Assembly (NCBI GenBank): GCA_003218525.1
Contig: QHNU01000131.1
Span: forward strand, 1 to 5,256
Direction: 5' to 3'
Source: Verrucomicrobiota bacterium
Lineage (GTDB): Bacteria; Verrucomicrobiota; Verrucomicrobiia; Chthoniobacterales; UBA10450
Length of the DNA stretch: 5,256 bases
Both the position numbers and the translations under genes were made by a program. How positions within the stretch are numbered: the stretch's first letter is position 1; each line of letters begins with the position of its first letter. The notes below the pieces were generated by a model. The model was not told the origin of the DNA and searched no databases. It saw only the letters and a program-made list of their open reading frames with translations. Positions 1-5,256 of the stretch are shown here, piece by piece.

Positions 1-1875
1 GCCAGACTCGCCGAGCACGGATCATTAAAACTCGCCTGGAGCCGCGGGAGACTCGGCAACATGAAAGAACTGCAAGCGAATATCGACGCCGCTTATACGC
101 CGGCCGGACTCGAGATTCCGATCGTTTTTTTCGGCAGCGATAGAATGGATTTCCAGGCAATCGTTTCGGCCAGAGGCGAAAGGCTCGAGATTTCCAAAAT
201 TCAGCTCGATCAGGAGAAAGCGAAGTACGTCGCAGGTTACATCTCCGTTCCATTTATCTGGAAAAATGTTGGTACGGGCGAGCCGGTCTTTCCGTCGGAT
301 GGGAAAGTAGCGGCAACATTTCAATCGGAGAATCTTGATCTGAAAAAATTGTTCGATGACTTCGGCGTACCGGCTGCGGCGACCGGTTTTATCAATGTGA
401 CAATGCAAGCGGAGGGCACCCTGGCCGACTTGCGCGGCCGCCTTGATCTGGATGCCCGCGACCTGCGTAATCCCAAACTTTCCAATGTCGACCCGGCCAC
501 GCTGAGCTTTTCGGCTGAGGCCAAGCAGAAGAAGGTGAATTTCGCTGGACAACTGAAGCAGGCGAAGATTCAACCCCTCGATATCAACGGCTCGGTTCCG
601 TTCGATGCCGACCAGATCCTGAGGACGCGTTCCTTCGATGAAAACACGCCGCTGGAGGCGAAGGTGCGCCTGCCACGCAGCTCAGTGAATTTTCTTCGCC
701 AATTCATTCCGGCGGTTGAACAACTCGACGGCGATCTGGCCGTCGATGTCGCGATCGGCGGCACAATTGCTCACCCCGTTCTGAGTGGCAGTGGAGATAT
801 CACTATTAACGTTGCGCGATTTACAAATGCGACGGTGCCGGCCCTACGTGGATTTCAATCACGTCTCCTTTTTCACGATAACACCCTGACCTTGGAAAAA
901 TTTCACGGGGACCTCGCCGGAGGGCCGTTCACCCTGGGAGGGCGCGTTGTTTTCACGAAGCTGACGGAAGCGAATCTGGATCTCGATCTGAGGGCGGAAA
1001 GCATTTTGGTCGCACGAAACGATTCCTTAACCGCGCGGGCCGATGCCAATCTGAAAGCCACTGGACCAGTCACCAGCGCGACGGTCGAAGGTAACGTTGC
1101 GCTGACGAACAGTCATTTTCTCAAAGATATCGATTTGATTCCGATCGGTCTGCCGGGACGGCCCGCGCCACAACCCATCGAAGATCGGCCCGATTATTCG
1201 ATTACCGAGCCGCCGATGCGCGACTGGAAATTCGATGTCGCGATCAAGACCAAAGATCCCTTTTCCATCCGTGGAAATCTAGCCAAAGGGGGTGCGATTG
1301 CCGATCTCCATCTCGGCGGGACGGGATTGCACCCGGAGTTAAAAGGGACGGTCAAGTTTCAAAACGTCGAGGCAACGTTGCCATTCAGCCGGCTCGAGGT
1401 GACGAATGGTTTTTTGTACTTCGACCCGAGTGATTCATTCAATCCGAGGATTGATTTACAGGGCACGTCATTGATTCGCGATTATACAGTTCGCGTATAT
1501 GTCTATGGGCGTTCACTCGCGCCTCAGGCTGTGTTTACGAGCGAACCGCCGCTGCCACAGGAAGAAGTTATTTCCTTGCTTGCTACCGGCACGACAAGGC
1601 AGGAACTGAGCGGCAATACCAATGTTCTTGCTGGCCGGGCCGCCATGCTCCTGGTGCAACAGCTTTATCGAAAAATATTCAAGAAAGGTCAGCCTACGGA
1701 AAGCAACTCGGTCTTTGATCGTTTGCAGGTCGATATCGGCGGAGTCGATCCGCGTACTGGACATCAACAAGCGACGACGCGCTTCAAGGTGAATGAAAAT
1801 TGGGTGTTAGTTGGCGACATTGGGGTCGGAGGAGAATTTCGCGGCTTGGTGAAATACCTCATCCGATTCCACTGA
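1..1875 (+). CDS. tamB: TamB-like translocation and assembly module protein (DUF490), C-terminal part, 5' truncated
   Basis: This is the C-terminal 624 residues of a TamB-family protein. The frame is open from base 1, so the ATG at 61 is internal and the true start lies upstream; family members are usually about 1,000-1,500 residues with an N-terminal inner-membrane anchor, which is not in view. Residues about 30-500 are alternating amphipathic beta-strands with recurring 'GxL/GxV' turns, as expected for the lipid-lined beta-taco fold that spans the periplasm. A proline-rich loop (about residues 383-402, GRPAPQPIEDRP) interrupts it. The diagnostic DUF490 C-terminal block is clear: SEPPLPQEEVISLLATG at about 514-530, then a helical stretch (AAMLLVQQLYRKIF) and final strands ending KYLIRFH. 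TamB partners an Omp85 protein to assist outer-membrane protein insertion, and the next gene encodes such a protein one base downstream. The terminal His after the usual closing Phe is a small oddity. Family assignment is firm; the exact substrate is unknown. Confidence 0.93.
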   Translation, partial: ARLAEHGSLKLAWSRGRLGNMKELQANIDAAYTPAGLEIPIVFFGSDRMDFQAIVSARGERLEISKIQLDQEKAKYVAGYISVPFIWKNVGTGEPVFPSDGKVAATFQSENLDLKKLFDDFGVPAAATGFINVTMQAEGTLADLRGRLDLDARDLRNPKLSNVDPATLSFSAEAKQKKVNFAGQLKQAKIQPLDINGSVPFDADQILRTRSFDENTPLEAKVRLPRSSVNFLRQFIPAVEQLDGDLAVDVAIGGTIAHPVLSGSGDITINVARFTNATVPALRGFQSRLLFHDNTLTLEKFHGDLAGGPFTLGGRVVFTKLTEANLDLDLRAESILVARNDSLTARADANLKATGPVTSATVEGNVALTNSHFLKDIDLIPIGLPGRPAPQPIEDRPDYSITEPPMRDWKFDVAIKTKDPFSIRGNLAKGGAIADLHLGGTGLHPELKGTVKFQNVEATLPFSRLEVTNGFLYFDPSDSFNPRIDLQGTSLIRDYTVRVYVYGRSLAPQAVFTSEPPLPQEEVISLLATGTTRQELSGNTNVLAGRAAMLLVQQLYRKIFKKGQPTESNSVFDRLQVDIGGVDPRTGHQQATTRFKVNENWVLVGDIGVGGEFRGLVKYLIRFH

Positions 1876-1879
1876 GATG
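1873..1879 (+). promoter_or_regulatory. Stop/start junction TGAGATG, probable translational coupling
   Basis: The TamB stop TGA (1873-1875) is separated from the ATG of the Omp85 gene (1877-1879) by one base. No purine-rich Shine-Dalgarno motif is visible in the preceding 20 bases (ATACCTCATCCGATTCCAC). Inference: the ribosome finishing TamB reinitiates here, which would tie the amounts of the two partner proteins together. The start is supported by the signal peptide that follows immediately. Confidence 0.6.
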
Positions 1880-3979
1880 CGACGGCACGCATTGCTCCTG
1901 GCTCTGCTTGCAACACTTAGCCCGATTGATCTGCGTGGCCAAAGCGCCGTCGATGTCGCACCGCCAGAGCAACGTGATCGGGAACGTAAGGTGGTCGAAC
2001 GGGAACAGAAAAAGCGTGCCGAAAGAACGGATGTCGAGATCCGAGGTGCGGCTGCCTTTAAGCAAGATGAACTACGTACGATCTTAAAGGAGCAAATCAC
2101 CACCATCCATGATTTCGGATTAACGGCGGCCCGGGCCGATGACACGGCGTTTTTCCTCGAGCTTTTTTATCGCAAACACGGCTACGCCAAAGTGAACGTT
2201 CACTACTCGATTGAGAGCGGATCACGTCTCGTGCTCGACGTGACCGAAGGACCGCAAGCTCAGCTCACCTCGATTAATTTCGTCGGCAATACTCACGTCC
2301 CCGCCAGCCAACTCTTCGAATACGCGGTCGGTCCGACACGGGAACGGTACTCGCGGCTGCAAGCGACGTTGCCTTTTGTCGCCGCGGATGTGCAGGAGGG
2401 TGCCGATCTGGTCCACCGTTATTATGTTAACGAGGGTTATCTCGACGCTGTCGTGGATCCTCCGCAATTTCGGTTCAGTGAAAACGGTGCCCGTGTGGAC
2501 GTGACAATTCCGGTACACGAGGGTCGGCAATATCTTTTTGGCGAGCTTCGATTTAACGGCAACACCGTTTACGGAGCGCAGGCGCTGCGCGGGCAAATGC
2601 TCGACCTGCTCTCACAACCCTACACCGATCGCCGGGTCGATGACATTTCCCGGCGGTTACAGGCCTACTTCAAGGCGCGCGGTTATTACGCCGTCAAAGT
2701 CGAAGCCACGAGTGAGCCGGATGAATCCAGCAACGGACACGTCCCGGTGACGGTCACAATCTCGCCCGGTCCCATTTATCGGTTTGACGGAATTTCGATT
2801 AAAGGGTTGAAGCGACTTCAGCCCAGTTATGTGCGTAATCGCTTTGCCTCACTTAACGGCAAAACTTACAGCCCGGATGTGCTCGATGAAAAATTTCGCG
2901 AGTTGATGCGAACGGGTCTTTTCCAGGTGCTGCAAATCAATCCTGAGCCAATCAGCGGAAATTACTTGCGTCTCGACATCGCGGCCGAAGAAGCCAAGGC
3001 GAAAGAAGTCGGATTTTCTGTCGGTTATGGTACCTACGAGGGCTTCATCCTCGGCGCCCAATTCATAGACCGAAACCTTTTCGGCTATGGCCGGCCATTA
3101 GTCACTTCGGCCGAGTGGTCGGAGCGCGGCTACAAAGGCGAAATTTTCTGGGATGATCCTCATCTGCTCGAGAGCGATTTCGAATTCAAAGTTCGGATCG
3201 CGGCGCTCACCTTCGACTACGATGGGTATTCAAAGTTCGAGCTTGGCGGGCGCATTGAGCTGTTGCGGCAAATCACGAAACAATATCGGGTCGGGATATT
3301 TGCTTCCGGTCGTCACGACGACATCTCCGGTACTGGTATCAAGCCCGATTTGCTCGGACCGACGAGCTATTTCGTCAGCACCGTCGGTTTTTTCCATACC
3401 CTCGATTTACGGGATAGTCCCGTGGTGCCCAGTCGCGGCTTCGTCTTTGATCAGACCTTTGACGTCGCGGTCAACGCGATCGGCAGCGACATCGAGTTCT
3501 TCCGCACCACTGCGCGCGCCAGCTATTTTATTCCCCTCGGGCGGACTTTGCTGGAAATCGGTGGCCGGGCTGGATTGATTCGGCCCCTGCACGAAAATCC
3601 AGGCGACATTTCCTCGCTGCCGATTGACGAGCGTTTCTTTAACGGTGGCAGCACCAGCGTGCGCAGCTTCGGCGAGCGCGATCTCGGCCCGCACAATCGT
3701 CGCGGTTTTCCGATCGGGGGCGAGTTCTACACCATTTTCAATATCGAATACACATTTCCCATTTTCGGTGAATTACAGGGCGCTATTTTCACCGACGCCG
3801 GCAACCTGTTGCCCGACGCCGATAATCCCGGTTTCGGCGACATGCGTTATGCCATCGGCGCCGGTTTACGCTACAAGCTTCCGATTGGCCCTATCCGGCT
3901 CGATTATGGCGTCAATCCCGATCCGAAACCGCGCGAAGATTTCGGTGCGTTTCATTTCAGCTTTGGATTCGCTTTTTGA
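1877..3979 (+). CDS. Omp85 superfamily outer-membrane protein assembly factor (BamA/TamA-like), complete
   Basis: A complete 700-residue outer-membrane beta-barrel assembly protein. Residues 1-24 look like a Sec signal peptide (MRRH, then hydrophobic ALLLALLATL; no lipobox Cys), followed by a highly charged linker (31-52). Four POTRA domains can be traced: about 52-125 (YRKHGYAKV), 130-217 (FVGNTHV, VNEGYLDAVV), 220-298 (FNGNTVY, FKARGYYAVKV) and 302-374 (IKGLKRL, RTGLFQVLQI). The barrel occupies about 378-700, with NLFGYGRPL at 400-408, DSPVVPSRGF at 513-522, the loop-6 signature FFNGGSTSVRSFGERDLGP at 587-605 (VRSF instead of the usual VRGF/Y), PIGPIRLDYG at 669-678, and a C-terminal beta-signal HFSFGFAF ending in Phe. 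POTRAs sit in the periplasm and the barrel in the outer membrane, inserting client proteins. Canonical BamA has five POTRAs and TamA three, so four leaves BamA versus TamA undecided; adjacency to TamB favours a TamB partner. Superfamily membership is secure. Confidence 0.95.
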   Translation: MRRHALLLALLATLSPIDLRGQSAVDVAPPEQRDRERKVVEREQKKRAERTDVEIRGAAAFKQDELRTILKEQITTIHDFGLTAARADDTAFFLELFYRKHGYAKVNVHYSIESGSRLVLDVTEGPQAQLTSINFVGNTHVPASQLFEYAVGPTRERYSRLQATLPFVAADVQEGADLVHRYYVNEGYLDAVVDPPQFRFSENGARVDVTIPVHEGRQYLFGELRFNGNTVYGAQALRGQMLDLLSQPYTDRRVDDISRRLQAYFKARGYYAVKVEATSEPDESSNGHVPVTVTISPGPIYRFDGISIKGLKRLQPSYVRNRFASLNGKTYSPDVLDEKFRELMRTGLFQVLQINPEPISGNYLRLDIAAEEAKAKEVGFSVGYGTYEGFILGAQFIDRNLFGYGRPLVTSAEWSERGYKGEIFWDDPHLLESDFEFKVRIAALTFDYDGYSKFELGGRIELLRQITKQYRVGIFASGRHDDISGTGIKPDLLGPTSYFVSTVGFFHTLDLRDSPVVPSRGFVFDQTFDVAVNAIGSDIEFFRTTARASYFIPLGRTLLEIGGRAGLIRPLHENPGDISSLPIDERFFNGGSTSVRSFGERDLGPHNRRGFPIGGEFYTIFNIEYTFPIFGELQGAIFTDAGNLLPDADNPGFGDMRYAIGAGLRYKLPIGPIRLDYGVNPDPKPREDFGAFHFSFGFAF

Positions 3980-4017
3980 GCACGCTGTTTGATCGATGAG
4001 AACTGGGAGATGTCCCG
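3980..4017 (+). other. Short junction between the Omp85 gene and the decarboxylase, with ambiguous start signals
   Basis: No terminator with a U-tract and no convincing promoter is seen, so read-through from the Omp85 gene is expected. Two ATGs occur (3996 and 4010), neither in the decarboxylase frame, and a TGA at 3997-3999 closes that frame upstream. The ATG at 4010 is followed by TCCCG; one additional C in the CCC run (4014-4016) would give M-S-P-I-A-E-F-R, a natural N-terminus for this family. GAG at 3998-4000 and GGGAG at 4005-4009 are possible but poorly spaced ribosome-binding purines. Confidence 0.5.
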
Positions 4018-5256
4018 ATCGCCGAGTTTCGCAGCCAATTGCATCTCATCGCTGATTGGGCCGCGGATTATCGCGAAAATATTGAAAGCATGCCTGTCGC
4101 TCCCAGTGTTGAACCGGGCGAGATTTCGGCCGGCCTTCCGTCGTCGCCGCCGGAGAAAGGCGAAAGTTTTGACGCGATTTTCGCCGACCTGAAAAACATC
4201 ATCGTTCCCGGCGTGTTGAATTGGGCGCACCCGGAATTCCTCGCCTATTTCGGTTGCACCACGACCGCGCCCGGAGTTTTGGGAGAGATCGCATCCGCAG
4301 CGCTCAACATAAATGCAATGACATGGCGAACCTCGCCGGCGGCCACAGAACTGGAAACGGTCGTCGTGGACTGGTTGCGTCAGTGGTTGCGACTTCCGAG
4401 AACGTTCGGCGGTGTGGTGTTCGACACGGCATCGATTTCGACTATGCATGCGCTGACCGCAGCACGTGAAGAAATCCTGCCCGGCGCGCGCAGTCGCGGC
4501 ATCACCGGCGCACCCACCTTGCGCATCTACACTTCGGAGCAGGGGCACAGCTCGATCGACAAAGCGGCCATTGCCATCGGGATTGGCGAGGAAAACGTCG
4601 TCCGTGTCGCGTGTGATGAAAACTTCTGTATGCGCATCGAATCGCTGCGCGAGTTGATCGAACGCGAGCTTGCGACCGGGATGAAGCCATTGGCCGTAGT
4701 CGCGAGTTGCGGCACGACTTCGACCGCGAGCGTCGACTCGACGGCTGCGATTTCAGAAATTTGTCGGGAACATAAAATCTGGCTGCATATCGATGCCGCC
4801 TATGGAGGTGGACTGGCCCTGTTGCCGGAAGAAAAATGGATTACAGACGGATGGGCGGCCGCCGATTCGCTCGTCATTAACCCGCATAAGATGCTCTTCG
4901 TGCCGCTCGACTTCAGCGTTCTTTTCGTTCGCGACTTGGAACGGTTGCGGCGCGTTTTCACTTTGGTGCCGGAATATTTGCGAGGCGATACGGTCGAGAA
5001 CGAACGCAATTATATGGACTACGGTCTGCCACTGGGCCGGCGATTCCGCGCCCTTAAAGCGTGGATGGTTTTCCGCACTTTCGGCCGAATCGGCATGGCG
5101 GCACGCATTCGCGAGCACTTGCGGCTGGCAAAATTATTCGCCGAGTGGGTCTCGGCTTCTCCTAATTTCGAACTCTCTGCGCCAGTGTCGATGGGCGTGG
5201 TCTGTTTTCGCGCAACCGACGGCAACGCGACCGACCTCGACATATTCAATTCTGAA
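4003..5256 (+). CDS. Pyridoxal-phosphate-dependent amino acid decarboxylase (group II, AADC-like), 3' truncated
   Basis: A cytosolic PLP enzyme of the aromatic-L-amino-acid decarboxylase type, converting an amino acid to its amine plus CO2; 418 codons are visible of about 470-480 expected. Numbering from the CTG at 4003: N-terminal helix AEFR...LIADWAADY; PGEI and LPSSPPEKGE; HPEFLAYF; TSPAATELETVVVDWL; cofactor-phosphate region DTAS at 141-144; PLP-stacking His182 in SEQGHSS; Thr239 in CGTTS; Asp264 in HIDAAYGG, which pairs with the pyridine nitrogen; Schiff-base Lys296 in NPHKM; and LGRRFRALKAW. The Asp-to-Lys spacing of 32 equals that of mammalian DOPA decarboxylase. Tyr325 matches the catalytic-loop Tyr332, favouring decarboxylase over aldehyde synthase activity. 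The Trp usually after the Lys is Met, as in glutamate decarboxylases. Substrate cannot be read off. The start is uncertain: conserved N-terminal sequence begins before the first in-frame ATG (4090); in-frame alternatives are CTG 4003 and TTG 4039, or a one-base deletion after ATG 4010. Confidence 0.9.
   Translation, partial: MGDVPIAEFRSQLHLIADWAADYRENIESMPVAPSVEPGEISAGLPSSPPEKGESFDAIFADLKNIIVPGVLNWAHPEFLAYFGCTTTAPGVLGEIASAALNINAMTWRTSPAATELETVVVDWLRQWLRLPRTFGGVVFDTASISTMHALTAAREEILPGARSRGITGAPTLRIYTSEQGHSSIDKAAIAIGIGEENVVRVACDENFCMRIESLRELIERELATGMKPLAVVASCGTTSTASVDSTAAISEICREHKIWLHIDAAYGGGLALLPEEKWITDGWAAADSLVINPHKMLFVPLDFSVLFVRDLERLRRVFTLVPEYLRGDTVENERNYMDYGLPLGRRFRALKAWMVFRTFGRIGMAARIREHLRLAKLFAEWVSASPNFELSAPVSMGVVCFRATDGNATDLDIFNSE

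Noticed and set aside
61..63. ATG at 61 as the start of the TamB-like gene
   Set aside because: The frame is open back to base 1 and the sequence before the ATG reads as continuous coding; the following residues show no signal anchor, and TamB proteins are far longer. The gene is simply cut by the window edge.
25..573. 182-codon open frame on the minus strand
   Set aside because: Antisense to the clear TamB coding frame, with no recognisable domain; a composition-driven shadow.
741..1250. Recurring short string TCGATGTCGCGATC in the TamB gene
   Set aside because: It occurs in the same reading frame where the protein encodes similar DVAI strand residues at two places; explained by codon preference and beta-repeat sequence rather than a DNA motif.
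3991..4020. Small inverted repeat (GATCG/CGATC, with inner GGGA/TCCC) as a terminator or attenuator
   Set aside because: Stems are only 4-5 bp, cannot all form together, are separated by an unpaired 5' segment, and have no following T-run; likely chance.
3989..4192. 67-codon plus-strand frame that includes the ATG at 4010, as a leader peptide or separate gene
   Set aside because: Beyond the first few codons it is an out-of-frame reading of the conserved decarboxylase N-terminus and turns into an Arg-rich tail; only its ATG is of interest, as the possible displaced decarboxylase start.
3952..4548. 198-codon open frame on the minus strand
   Set aside because: It lies antisense to the Omp85 3' end and the decarboxylase, whose conserved motifs are unambiguous; the translation is Arg/Gly/Cys-rich and matches no family I recognise.
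4753..5118. 121-codon open frame on the minus strand
   Set aside because: Antisense to the decarboxylase active-site region (HIDAAYGG, NPHK, LGRRFR), which is certainly coding on the plus strand.

Overview
The window holds three same-strand protein-coding genes packed almost without gaps. It comes from a Gram-negative (diderm) bacterium, because the first two genes encode a TamB-type envelope protein and an Omp85-type outer-membrane beta-barrel with a signal peptide and POTRA domains. Base composition is moderately GC-rich by eye. The style of the TamB and decarboxylase motifs (for example DTAS and PHKMLFVPLDF in the decarboxylase) reminds me of soil Verrucomicrobiota or Acidobacteriota, but this placement is a recollection-based inference with low confidence.

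Layout. Bases 1-1875 are the C-terminal 624 residues of a TamB/DUF490 protein whose N-terminus lies upstream of the window. After a single base, 1877-3979 encodes a complete 700-residue BamA/TamA-family protein with a signal peptide, four apparent POTRA domains and a C-terminal 16-strand-type barrel. After a gap of about 23-30 bases with no visible terminator, an AADC-like (group II) pyridoxal-phosphate decarboxylase runs to the window end, where it is cut off roughly 50-70 residues before its expected C-terminus. All its key active-site residues are visible. Its N-terminal start is problematic: the likely natural ATG at 4010 is one base out of frame.

How the genes work together. TamB and an Omp85 partner form an envelope-spanning module that helps place proteins (and, in TamB-like proteins generally, probably lipids) into or towards the outer membrane. 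Their near-zero spacing implies co-transcription and translational coupling. The decarboxylase is a cytosolic amino-acid-metabolism enzyme with no evident functional link; it may simply be a downstream passenger in the same transcript.

No tRNA, rRNA, mobile element, CRISPR array, long repeat or intergenic stretch over 300 bases is present. I do not see a previously undescribed system here; the points worth checking are the decarboxylase start, the VRSF variant of the Omp85 signature, and the TamB-then-Omp85 gene order.
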